Assembly (NCBI RefSeq): GCF_001565895.1
Contig: NZ_LSNE01000009.1
Coordinates: 430,451-486,971 of the forward strand
Direction of reading: 5' to 3'
Length of the DNA: 56,521 nt
DNA from: Paraglaciecola hydrolytica
GTDB lineage: Bacteria > Pseudomonadota > Gammaproteobacteria > Enterobacterales > Alteromonadaceae
Within the stretch, counting starts at the first letter, position 1. Each line of letters starts with the position of its first letter. Below are positions 8,274 to 16,081 of this stretch, one piece after another. Made by a program: the position numbers and the translations under genes. The notes below the pieces were generated by a model. That model was not told the origin of the DNA and made no database searches. It saw only the letters and a list, made by a program, of their open reading frames with translations.

Positions 8274-9469
8274 GTAACAACATGAGCCAGAATATCAAAG
8301 GTTTACACATATTGGCCCCCGACAACGGGTACTCAGTCGTTGACTGTGTTGACGCGACACCCTTTATGCCGTTTTCGTCCGAGGTTCTGGCTTTTATCGA
8401 TGCCTTGTCAAAACAGCTACTTAAGCAAAGCGCAGCTAAATTGCAGCCTGAACTCGTTGCTTTGGGCTTTTGGTTGCGAAGTGCCCATATTAAGCAGCTC
8501 TCTAGCCAGCAAGCCGAGGGTTTACATAAAGCCCTTGGTGTGGTGCTGCATTTTACTCCCGCCAATGTCGACAGCATGTTTGTGTATAGCTGGGTGTGCT
8601 CTTTGTTAATGGGTAATAACAATATCGTGCGGGTAGCGAGCGCCGAGTCGGATGCTAAAAATAGCTTACTCAATACCCTTAATGTCTTGTTTGCCCAAGA
8701 GAAATTTAGCGAAATCGCCAAACGTAATCTATTTGTTAGCTACGACAAAGGATCAAGTTGCAGTGCGCAGTTATCCCTGTTGGCCGACGCTCGTGTTATC
8801 TGGGGCGGCGATGCCAGTGTTATGGCCATTCGCGCTTTAGCTAGCAAACCACGTTGTCGGGATATTAGTTTTGCCGATCGTTATTCGGCGGCGCTAATTA
8901 ACGGTGATGCTTTAAATGAGCTAAGCCAAGTAGAAAAATTGGCCGAGCTACTCTGGCGTGATACCAAACCTCATGCTCAGCAAGCCTGTTCGTCCCCTCG
9001 GTTAATCTTCTGGTTAGGTAATACTGATAAACAAAAAGAAGTCTTTGCGCAAATAAACAAGCTGGCAGCTCAGCAAAATCCAGAACTGCAAAAATTTAAT
9101 AACCATTTAGTAGTGTGCCAAATGATACAAAGCACAGGTTTAGCCGCACAAACTTTGGTGCAACAACATATCTGTGCCTTGCCCGTCACACACATTAAAG
9201 CTGAGTTTTTAGACTGGCATTTAGGTGGTGGTTTGTATTTAATCAAAAATTTAAATCAGCTTGATGAGCTGGCAGAACTGCTGGATGTTAAGCTGCAAAC
9301 CCTGAGTTATTGGCAGGTCGACAAACCAGCATTATTAAAGCTTGTAGCCCAGCCGTCGATAAATGGACTAGACAGACTCGTTACTGTGGGGAGTGCGCTG
9401 GACTTTTCACTGAACTGGGATGGTTATGATCTACCACGCTTATTGAGCAGAGTTATCGAGATTAGTTAA
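8270..9469 (+). CDS. LuxC-like acyl-CoA/acyl-protein reductase
   Basis: A 399-residue LuxC-family NADPH-dependent acyl reductase of the aldehyde-dehydrogenase type. Segments that support this are FTPANVDSMFVYSWVCSLLM (the NVP-like core) with GNNNIVRVAS, the ADARVIWGGD strand and HAQQACSSPR, whose Cys240 fits the acyl-accepting cysteine of LuxC. It should reduce the acyl group from the LuxE-like partner to an aldehyde. V. cholerae O1 RfbN carries LuxE and LuxC functions in one polypeptide; here they are two overlapping genes. The aldehyde's fate is not clear; the only alcohol dehydrogenase in the island is at 11970. No lux luciferase genes are present. Confidence 0.8.
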   Translation: MSNNMSQNIKGLHILAPDNGYSVVDCVDATPFMPFSSEVLAFIDALSKQLLKQSAAKLQPELVALGFWLRSAHIKQLSSQQAEGLHKALGVVLHFTPANVDSMFVYSWVCSLLMGNNNIVRVASAESDAKNSLLNTLNVLFAQEKFSEIAKRNLFVSYDKGSSCSAQLSLLADARVIWGGDASVMAIRALASKPRCRDISFADRYSAALINGDALNELSQVEKLAELLWRDTKPHAQQACSSPRLIFWLGNTDKQKEVFAQINKLAAQQNPELQKFNNHLVVCQMIQSTGLAAQTLVQQHICALPVTHIKAEFLDWHLGGGLYLIKNLNQLDELAELLDVKLQTLSYWQVDKPALLKLVAQPSINGLDRLVTVGSALDFSLNWDGYDLPRLLSRVIEIS

Positions 9470-9474
9470 AGGGT

Positions 9475-9513
9475 TTCTGTTCAAGCTGTCATTTAACAGA
9501 GTATTTAACAGAA
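9475..9513 (+). repeat. Short repeats ahead of the phosphonate genes
   Basis: ATTTAACAGA occurs twice in direct orientation at 9491-9500 and 9503-9512, a 12-base period. The flanks form an inverted pair, TTCTGTT at 9475-9481 and AACAGAA at 9507-9513. It lies in the only non-coding gap of appreciable length (75 bases) inside the otherwise compact pse/phosphonate run. This could be an operator or an RNA hairpin controlling the downstream block. No clear promoter boxes were seen. Confidence 0.35.
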
Positions 9514-9544
9514 GCATAAAATTCATTTTTGGAAATAAAATACA

Positions 9545-10846
9545 ATGTCAAAAGTAGTCTATGTCGGCATGAGTGCAGATTTGGTTCATCCGGGCCATCT
9601 TAATATCCTCAAAGAAGCAGCCAAACTCGGTTCGGTCACAGTAGGCTTATTAACCGATCAGGCCATTGCCAGTTACAAACGTGTGCCTTTTATGGAGTTT
9701 GAACAACGCAAACTTGTGATTGAAAGCATTAAAGGCGTTGATAGGGTGGTGGCACAAACCACCTTAGATTATTCGCCTAACCTTGAATTACTTAAACCTG
9801 ATTATGTGGTGCATGGTGATGATTGGCGCGAAGGTGTGCAGAAAAAAACTCGCCAGAAGGTAATTGATTGTTTAGCCCAGTGGGGCGGTGAGTTAGTCGA
9901 AGTGACTTATACCCAAGGTATTTCGTCTACCCAGTTACATCGTGCGATGAAAGAAATTGGCACCACTCCGCAAATTCGCTTGAAATCTTTAAAACGCTTG
10001 TTAGCGGCTAAGCCTTTGTTACGCTTTTTGGATATCCATAATGCCTTGTCGGGTTTGATCATCGAAAATACCAAAGTGCAAACCGAGCAAGGAATGCAGG
10101 AATTTGATGGCATGTGGGGCAGCAGTTTGACCGACTCCACAGCTAAAGGTAAACCGGACATTGAAGCGGTTGACGTGTCTTCACGTATGGGCACCTTAAA
10201 CGAAGTGCTCGAAGTAACCACTAAACCGATTATTTATGACGGTGATACGGGTGGTAAAACCGAGCATTTTGTTTTTACCGTAAAAACCCTTGAAAGACTC
10301 GGTGTATCCGCAGTGATCATCGAAGATAAAACCGGTCTTAAAAAGAATTCGCTGTTTGGTACTGATGTTGAACAAACTCAGGACAGCATCGAAAACTTCA
10401 GCCTTAAAATTCAAGCTGGAAAAGCCGCTCAGGCGACCAATGATTTTATGATCATTGCCCGAATTGAAAGTTTAATATTGGGGCAGGGGATCGATCACGC
10501 ATTGGAACGAGCGCAAGCATTTTTAAACGCCGGAGCCGATGGCATTATGATCCACAGTCGTGAAAAATCCCCCGATGAAATTTTTGAATTTTGTGATCGT
10601 TACAGCCAAATCGACAACAAAAAAACCTTGGTTGTAGTGCCATCCAGCTTTAATTCAGTATACGAATCGCAGTTGCAAGAAAAAGGCGTAAACGTGGTGA
10701 TCTACGCTAACCAATTATTACGCAGTGCTTATCCAGCCATGGTTAATACCGCTCAGTCTATATTGCAACATGGTCGCTCTGCCGAAGTGGACAAACTGAT
10801 GATGCCCATCAAACAAATCCTTGAATTGATACCCGGAGGAAAATAG
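9545..10846 (+). CDS. Fused cytidylyltransferase-PEP mutase (Fom1-like)
   Basis: The 433-residue protein has two domains. Residues 1-135 are a glycerol-3-phosphate-cytidylyltransferase-type nucleotidyltransferase with HPGH at 15-18 and ISSTQ at 126-130. Residues about 155-430 are PEP mutase: DGDTGG at 232-237 and the hallmark [10 protein letters not shown] at 260-269, which separates true mutases from isocitrate lyases and PEP hydrolases. PEP mutase makes the C-P bond, turning PEP into phosphonopyruvate. The same domain order occurs in Streptomyces Fom1, whose N-terminal domain cytidylylates 2-hydroxyethylphosphonate in fosfomycin synthesis. The decarboxylase and dehydrogenase genes follow directly. 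The mutase call is very firm; the CMP acceptor is inferred. Confidence 0.93.
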   Translation: MSKVVYVGMSADLVHPGHLNILKEAAKLGSVTVGLLTDQAIASYKRVPFMEFEQRKLVIESIKGVDRVVAQTTLDYSPNLELLKPDYVVHGDDWREGVQKKTRQKVIDCLAQWGGELVEVTYTQGISSTQLHRAMKEIGTTPQIRLKSLKRLLAAKPLLRFLDIHNALSGLIIENTKVQTEQGMQEFDGMWGSSLTDSTAKGKPDIEAVDVSSRMGTLNEVLEVTTKPIIYDGDTGGKTEHFVFTVKTLERLGVSAVIIEDKTGLKKNSLFGTDVEQTQDSIENFSLKIQAGKAAQATNDFMIIARIESLILGQGIDHALERAQAFLNAGADGIMIHSREKSPDEIFEFCDRYSQIDNKKTLVVVPSSFNSVYESQLQEKGVNVVIYANQLLRSAYPAMVNTAQSILQHGRSAEVDKLMMPIKQILELIPGGK

Positions 10847-11970
10847 TGATCCAGCCACAGCAGTTTTGTGACATTTTGCTAAACCACGGCATCGATTTTT
10901 TTTGTGGTGTGCCGGATTCCTTATTAAAAAACCTCTGTGCCTATGTGGATGATAACTTTGCTGCCAGTCAGCACATTATCACCGCCAATGAAGGTAATGC
11001 AGTCGCTTTAGCAACTGGCCATTATTTGGGCTCGGGTAAGGCGGCCATGGTGTATATGCAAAACTCCGGTTTGGGCAATGCCATCAATCCTCTTACCTCT
11101 TTAGCTGATCCTCAGGTATACAGTATTCCCATGTTATTGGTGGTGGGCTGGCGCGGTGAACCTGGTATTAAAGACGAACCCCAGCACGTCAAACAGGGGC
11201 AAGTTTCCGAGCAGCAATTAGCGATATTGGATATTCCTTATGTGGTGTTGGATAGCAGTTCTGATCTCACTCATGTCTTACCCAATTTGTTAAACACCAT
11301 GACAGCACAAAACCGTCCTGTGGCCCTGCTTATCCGCGCAGATTGTTTTGCAGCTTACAAAAGTAAGAGCAAGACTACTTCAGCTTATAAAATGCAACGT
11401 GAACAGGCTTTAGGCATTTTGTTGAATATGTTTGCCCCGAGTGATGTGGTGGTGTCCACAACCGGTAAAACTTCCCGTGAAGTTTTTGAGCTCCGTAAGT
11501 CACAAGGTCAGTTGTGCAGTGATTTTTTAACCGTGGGTGGCATGGGGCATACTTCATCTATTGCCCTAGGAGTGGCATTAGCAAAATCAGATAAAAGAGT
11601 CATTGCCATTGATGGTGATGGCTCAATGTTAATGCATCTGGGCGCTGTGCCCATTATTGGTTGCCATGGCCCAACTAATTTAGTGCATATTGTTTTAAAT
11701 AATCAAAGCCATGAATCGGTGGGCGGGCAACCTACTATTGCAGGCAAAATTGACATCGGACAAATCGCTCTAGCCAGTGGTTATAAAGCCTACTGGTGTG
11801 TGGATGATGAAACCGCTCTACAAGCCATTTGGCCGCAAGTCAGTGCGAGTAATGGACCGGTGATGTTGGAAGTTAAAATCGCCATTGGTTCGCGGGATGA
11901 TCTGGGCCGACCTACGAGTACACCGATTGAAAACAAACAGGCTTTTATGTCCCATACTGGTAGCCTGTGA
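10846..11970 (+). CDS. Phosphonopyruvate decarboxylase
   Basis: A 374-residue thiamine-diphosphate enzyme that decarboxylates phosphonopyruvate to phosphonoacetaldehyde, the irreversible step that drives the unfavourable PEP mutase reaction. The N-terminal half has FFCGVPDSLLKNLC, the cofactor glutamate in TANEGNAVALATGHYLGSG and MQNSGLGNAINPLTSL, all typical of phosphonopyruvate decarboxylase. The C-terminal half has the ThDP motif IDGDGSMLMHLGA (about 254-266) through LNNQSHESVGGQPT. The GTG start has a strong GGAGG seven bases upstream and shares one base with the mutase stop. Length matches Fom2-type enzymes. Sulfopyruvate decarboxylase is related, but the neighbouring PEP mutase settles the choice. 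Confidence 0.93.
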   Translation: MIQPQQFCDILLNHGIDFFCGVPDSLLKNLCAYVDDNFAASQHIITANEGNAVALATGHYLGSGKAAMVYMQNSGLGNAINPLTSLADPQVYSIPMLLVVGWRGEPGIKDEPQHVKQGQVSEQQLAILDIPYVVLDSSSDLTHVLPNLLNTMTAQNRPVALLIRADCFAAYKSKSKTTSAYKMQREQALGILLNMFAPSDVVVSTTGKTSREVFELRKSQGQLCSDFLTVGGMGHTSSIALGVALAKSDKRVIAIDGDGSMLMHLGAVPIIGCHGPTNLVHIVLNNQSHESVGGQPTIAGKIDIGQIALASGYKAYWCVDDETALQAIWPQVSASNGPVMLEVKIAIGSRDDLGRPTSTPIENKQAFMSHTGSL

Positions 11971-13055
11971 TGATGCATTGGCAGCAAATCCAACAGCAAT
12001 TTAATATCAGCGAGACAGATGATTTTATCTCACTGTTGACTGATTTACTGCCCCCCGGTAATACCCTGATAATAACCAGCGCCGGTTTTACCCGTCGAGG
12101 TCTGAGCCAAAAAGTTCTTGATCGTTTGCCGACTGATTGCGTGCTGTTATGCGACGAGATCACTCCCAATCCCGAATTGCTTGATTTACAACGCTGGGCG
12201 CAGCGGTATCAGCAAAATGAGATCAGCAATATTATCGCACTTGGTGGTGGCTCGGTGATCGACAGTGCCAAGGTATTGTGTGCGATGTTATCGCAACCTC
12301 ACTTAAGTTTGATGGAGTTACTCGCGTCGAGCAATCCAGTCAATAATCTGCATCTTATTGCGATTCCAACGACCTCTGGCACCGGTGCTGAAGTCACGCC
12401 TTTTTCTACTGTTTGGGACAGTGCCGCCGTTAAAAAATATTCATTAGTGGGTATCAGTGCGGATAAGATTATCTTAGATGCCAGCCTGACTTTATCCTTG
12501 CCACATCAGCAAACTTTATATCCCGCTTTAGATGCACTGTCTCACGCCCTAGAATCATTGTGGAATAAAAACCGCACTATAAGCAGTGCAGATTATGCCG
12601 TTCAGGCGATTGAGGCTATTTGTCAGGCCTTGCCAGCAGTGCTCAAACAAAGTGATGATTTTGCTGCGCGCCAGACTTTGCAACGTGCTGCGTCCTTAGC
12701 GGGGCTGGCTATTTGCCAGACCCGTACCGCCATTGCCCATGCAATATCTTACCCGCTAACCGCCGCTTATGGCGTGCCTCACGGTCTGGCCTGTAGTTTT
12801 ACCTTGGCGGCTATTATCAAAGAAGTAGGATCAGAGCAATTAAACTTATCGGTGGCGTTGGTCGATAAAGTATTAAATTTACTTAAATCCCTTGCTCTGG
12901 ATAGTGAAATGGCCAAATTTGTTAGTTGGCAGATTTTACTCGAACAATTTGATCCAGCCTTAGATCCAGCCAGAGCAAGTAACTTTATATTAGAAATTCA
13001 TGCTGCTTTGGTTGGTAGATTGATTACCCAAAGTCATATCTCAGCAGCGCTGTAG
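11970..13055 (+). CDS. Iron-type alcohol dehydrogenase, probable phosphonoacetaldehyde reductase
   Basis: A 361-residue group III (Fe-dependent) alcohol dehydrogenase. It has the nucleotide-binding GGGSVIDSAK (about 92-101), IPTTSGTGAEVTPFS, and metal-ligand segments DALSHALESLW and AHAISYPL...GVPHGLACS. Coupled directly to the decarboxylase, it most likely reduces phosphonoacetaldehyde to 2-hydroxyethylphosphonate, as FomC and PhpC do. No 2-aminoethylphosphonate transaminase is visible, which supports the alcohol route. The alternative is a role like RfbM in tetronate synthesis, with the LuxE/LuxC pair upstream. Start codons GTG 11967, ATG 11970 and ATG 11973 all touch the upstream stop; 11970 (TGATG) is chosen. 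Confidence 0.87.
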   Translation: MMHWQQIQQQFNISETDDFISLLTDLLPPGNTLIITSAGFTRRGLSQKVLDRLPTDCVLLCDEITPNPELLDLQRWAQRYQQNEISNIIALGGGSVIDSAKVLCAMLSQPHLSLMELLASSNPVNNLHLIAIPTTSGTGAEVTPFSTVWDSAAVKKYSLVGISADKIILDASLTLSLPHQQTLYPALDALSHALESLWNKNRTISSADYAVQAIEAICQALPAVLKQSDDFAARQTLQRAASLAGLAICQTRTAIAHAISYPLTAAYGVPHGLACSFTLAAIIKEVGSEQLNLSVALVDKVLNLLKSLALDSEMAKFVSWQILLEQFDPALDPARASNFILEIHAALVGRLITQSHISAAL

Positions 13056-13075
13056 GCTTTAGTTAGGAAGGTATC

Positions 13076-13993
13076 ATGAAAATTCGCACGTTATTGTTTG
13101 GTGCTGGCCCTGGTGCTCTTGTCTATATGGAAAACACCGCAGAACAAAGAGAATTTGTTGGCTTTTTAGATAACGATCAGGCTAAACATGGCAAACATTA
13201 TCATGGTTTGTTGATTTATCCCCCTGCCTCAATCAATACACTGCAATTTGACCAAGTGGTTATTACCACCCAGTGGGCCTTGGCGGTGCAAAAACAACTG
13301 TTAGAAGAACTTGCTGTACCTGACTCCAAAGTATTATTGCCAGAAAAAAACAAACTCAAAAAGATCACCCCTTTTGTCCAACCTGATGGCATGGCACTGG
13401 GGCGCCAAATTGTAAAAAAAATTGCTGCACTGGCGCTAGATATGGACATTCCACTAGTCGCTGACTTTGGTACCTTGTTGGGCTTAGTCCGCGAGAAAGA
13501 CATTATTCAATGGGATGATGATATTGATTTTTCGATTAAAGATGGTTATGCGCTAGAAGTTGAACGTTTATTAATGCGTTTTGTTGAAGAAAGTGATAGC
13601 AAGCTCAAATGGCGTATCTTTAAAGCTAAAAGTGGCCAGGGCGAAATCACTGGCATGTGGTTAAAGTTTACCGATCCACAACAGAAATTAATCGAATTTA
13701 CCACTTCACTGTGTTTTAGACAGGTGAAAGACGACTTATCTTTGCATATGCCGAGTTTGGGTATGTGGTTTTCACCGCGCCAACATTTTGATTCGGTCGA
13801 GTATATCAACTGGCAAGATTGTACCATTCCGGTGCCATTTGATTATGCCAATTACCTGACCTTCCAATACGGTGACTGGCAAGTACCCAAAAAAGATATT
13901 CAGTTAAGTGATTATGCCAACCTGCGAGACGTTGAATTTAACGATATTAAGACCGCTAATCACTCTGCTGAAGCCATCTTGGAACAACACTGA
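13076..13993 (+). CDS. LicD-family transferase with an N-terminal Rossmann-like domain
   Basis: The 305-residue protein has two parts. The first 90 residues read as a small Rossmann-like domain (LLFGAGPGALVYM, VGFLDND, VVITTQW) of the kind seen at the start of sugar-modifying enzymes. From about residue 105 it is a LicD/nucleotidyltransferase-fold protein: GTLLGLVR at 132-139, the metal-binding WDDDID at 146-151, and LTFQYGDWQVP near the C-terminus. LicD proteins move phosphocholine from CDP-choline to a glycan. After a CMP-phosphonate pathway the natural reading is transfer of the phosphonate ester group to a sugar. The family call is firm; the donor is inferred from order. It follows the dehydrogenase by 20 bases with AGGAAGG ahead of the ATG. 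Confidence 0.83.
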   Translation: MKIRTLLFGAGPGALVYMENTAEQREFVGFLDNDQAKHGKHYHGLLIYPPASINTLQFDQVVITTQWALAVQKQLLEELAVPDSKVLLPEKNKLKKITPFVQPDGMALGRQIVKKIAALALDMDIPLVADFGTLLGLVREKDIIQWDDDIDFSIKDGYALEVERLLMRFVEESDSKLKWRIFKAKSGQGEITGMWLKFTDPQQKLIEFTTSLCFRQVKDDLSLHMPSLGMWFSPRQHFDSVEYINWQDCTIPVPFDYANYLTFQYGDWQVPKKDIQLSDYANLRDVEFNDIKTANHSAEAILEQH

Positions 13994-13996
13994 GAT

Positions 13997-15202
13997 ATGT
14001 CGCCAACACTATTAAGTCTATTAAAAAAAGTTGTTGTGGTATCACCTGATAATTTACCACTGCAACCTGCGATGTTATTTGGCAGTGGCGGTTTTGCTCG
14101 TGATTTAATAAACAAATATCACGGCAAAATAAGCGGTATGCTGGAAAGTGAAGCGCGCATTGAACGAGGCGATTTACCTAATCTGGGATACCCATGGCTA
14201 AGTCCGGATAACGCTGTTGGAAACATTCTTCTGGGGACTAGTGTCAGCGCCTACCAGCTTGAACAACTTCAATTATTAGCCGCCTCTGGCGCTGATAATA
14301 TAGAACAGATCTGGATTGCTGATCCTTACTTGAACGAGCGTAAACTGGCCAACATCGAAAGTGAAAAACGGATCTTGCTGATTGAACATGGCGCAGGCAT
14401 TAAGCGGCACTGGCAGCATCTAATTCAGTTCAGGCAATATTTTAACCAGCGCGGCTACACGGTTAGTTCGCTTTGTCCACTGATGTTGTATTCTTCCGAT
14501 GCTTATCGATTTGCAGCAGCGACTTTTATCTGGGGAGGCCAAAGAGATATTTATCGTATTGCCGACCCTTTGTTGCAAGGTATTAACCCGACCTATATAG
14601 AATATGGATTTTTCCCACAGTCTCAACATTATTATCTAGACAAAAAAGGGGTTAATCAGCACTGCTCATTAATGGATGATGATTTGTCTTGGGTGGATGA
14701 GCAACATCTTGGCAAGCTGGAACAAGTCAAAAGTGGCTTTTTACAGGGATACCGCCATCAATCTGCAGATTATGTGTTAGTACCCTTACAAGTGCCGGAC
14801 GATGCCAATATTATCAACTGCTGCCGCTTTACTAATGGCATGCAGGAATTTATTGATTATATTGTTAATTATTATCCGACGAGCCAGAAAATCATGTTTA
14901 AAGCCCACCCTAAAGATCCCAAGCAGCACACCTATAATTATCGTGGCAAACATCATTCGGATGAACCTTTTCTTGTATTGCTGCAACACGCTAAGCATGT
15001 ACATGGCATTACCTCCAGTACCCTATATGAAGCAGCGTTGGCGGGTGTCGATATTATTACCGAAGGGCTATCGTTGTTGTCGCGTCATCAAAATAATTTA
15101 ACCAAGTTATTTGCAGCTATGGTGGATAGGCAAGTCCCTGTATCTGAAAATAACCTAAAGTATTGGTTAGATCGCTATAGCTTTAGTCGGGTAAATGGTT
15201 AG
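13997..15202 (+). CDS. Capsule-type (KpsC/KpsS-like) glycosyltransferase
   Basis: The 401-residue protein has a C-terminal part resembling the capsule polysaccharide KpsC/KpsS (LipA/LipB) family: YVLVPLQVPDDANI, a phosphate-binding IMFKAHPKDP and HGITSSTLYEAALAG. KpsC and KpsS are Kdo transferases that use CMP-Kdo; this one could use a CMP-activated acid sugar from the island. The N-terminus has a Rossmann-like start (AMLFGSGGFARDLI, GMLES, NILLGTSVSAYQL) similar in plan to the preceding LicD protein. It starts three bases after that gene, so the pair is co-translated. Family assignment is moderate and based on motif pattern only; substrate and acceptor are unknown. It is the last gene of the compact block. 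Confidence 0.62.
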   Translation: MSPTLLSLLKKVVVVSPDNLPLQPAMLFGSGGFARDLINKYHGKISGMLESEARIERGDLPNLGYPWLSPDNAVGNILLGTSVSAYQLEQLQLLAASGADNIEQIWIADPYLNERKLANIESEKRILLIEHGAGIKRHWQHLIQFRQYFNQRGYTVSSLCPLMLYSSDAYRFAAATFIWGGQRDIYRIADPLLQGINPTYIEYGFFPQSQHYYLDKKGVNQHCSLMDDDLSWVDEQHLGKLEQVKSGFLQGYRHQSADYVLVPLQVPDDANIINCCRFTNGMQEFIDYIVNYYPTSQKIMFKAHPKDPKQHTYNYRGKHHSDEPFLVLLQHAKHVHGITSSTLYEAALAGVDIITEGLSLLSRHQNNLTKLFAAMVDRQVPVSENNLKYWLDRYSFSRVNG

Positions 15203-15240
15203 ATTATCTGTGACAATTAGTTTCTATAAGCGAGGACTTT

Positions 15241-16008
15241 ATGCTTTGTAGTCAATGTAAACGAGAGGTTTCGCAAAGAGATAATTTTTGCAGTAATTGT
15301 GGAGATAAATTAAGCCCGCACTATGCAAATAATAGCTATCTCCCAGAGCTCCAAGAAGAATTTAGACACTTGCAGTTTTCCGGACAAGGCATGCAAAAAT
15401 TGCTAAACGATTATAATTTTGAAACTGTGTTAGATATTGGTTCTGGTGCTGGGCACCATACGGATCTTTTTATTAAGCATGGCAAACAAGTGACTGCCTT
15501 AGATTATGGAAAGTCTATCTACTTCGACAGACAGCAAAATGTTAAAAAATTACAAACGATTGTTGCAAACTTCAATGACTTTACGTTTGATCAGCAGTTT
15601 GACTGCATCTGGTGTTCGCATATTTTAGAACACCAACTAAATCCCCATTTATTTTTACGTAAAGTACATAGTTTGATTGTTCCAGGAGGCGTTTTAGCTA
15701 TTACTGTTCCCCCTCATAAAAATACTATAGTAGGAGGGCATGTTACGCTGTGGAATGCGGGAATATTACTTTATCAACTTGTTTTAGCTGGGTTTGATTG
15801 TAGCAAGGCGAGTATCCTTCGCTATGGCTACAACATCAGCATTATTTTAAATAAGAAAACTATCAATGTACTGGATAAGGTTGCTTATGATTCAGGTGAT
15901 ATCCGACTTTTAAGAGACTACTTACCAGAAAATCTTAACTTCTATCCAAAAGCCAATGACGATCCTTTTGATGGTGATATTTTTGAACTCAATTGGTTAG
16001 TAAATTGA
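15241..16008 (+). CDS. Class I SAM methyltransferase with N-terminal zinc ribbon
   Basis: The 255-residue protein starts with a small zinc ribbon, CSQCKREVSQRDNFCSNCG (Cys pairs at residues 3/6 and 17/20). A Rossmann methyltransferase domain follows with motif I VLDIGSGAGHHTDLF, DCIWCSHILEH and VPGGVLAITVPPHKN. Zinc-ribbon methyltransferases in surface-glycan clusters typically act on sugars or sugar nucleotides. The target here is unknown; a nonulosonic acid or its N-acyl group is a reasonable guess. GAGG precedes the ATG. The gene marks the switch from overlapping genes to spaced, more AT-rich ones. Confidence 0.75.
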   Translation: MLCSQCKREVSQRDNFCSNCGDKLSPHYANNSYLPELQEEFRHLQFSGQGMQKLLNDYNFETVLDIGSGAGHHTDLFIKHGKQVTALDYGKSIYFDRQQNVKKLQTIVANFNDFTFDQQFDCIWCSHILEHQLNPHLFLRKVHSLIVPGGVLAITVPPHKNTIVGGHVTLWNAGILLYQLVLAGFDCSKASILRYGYNISIILNKKTINVLDKVAYDSGDIRLLRDYLPENLNFYPKANDDPFDGDIFELNWLVN

Positions 16009-16081
16009 AGATAATATGGATCTGTATGTTCAATTTTGTCAGTCAAATTAATTCGATGTTATTTAAAGAATCTTACCTATT

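Noticed and set aside
8221-8721. 166-codon open frame on the - strand
   Set aside because: It lies wholly over the 3' end of the LuxE-like and the 5' part of the LuxC-like genes, whose motifs are clear; the antisense frame shows no domain.
7155-9469. Bioluminescence (lux) genes
   Set aside because: LuxE- and LuxC-like proteins are present but no luciferase, LuxD or LuxG; the ACP and ligase neighbours point to glycan acylation.
9545-13055. 2-aminoethylphosphonate synthesis
   Set aside because: No phosphonoacetaldehyde transaminase gene is visible and an alcohol dehydrogenase is coupled to the decarboxylase; the hydroxyethyl route fits better.
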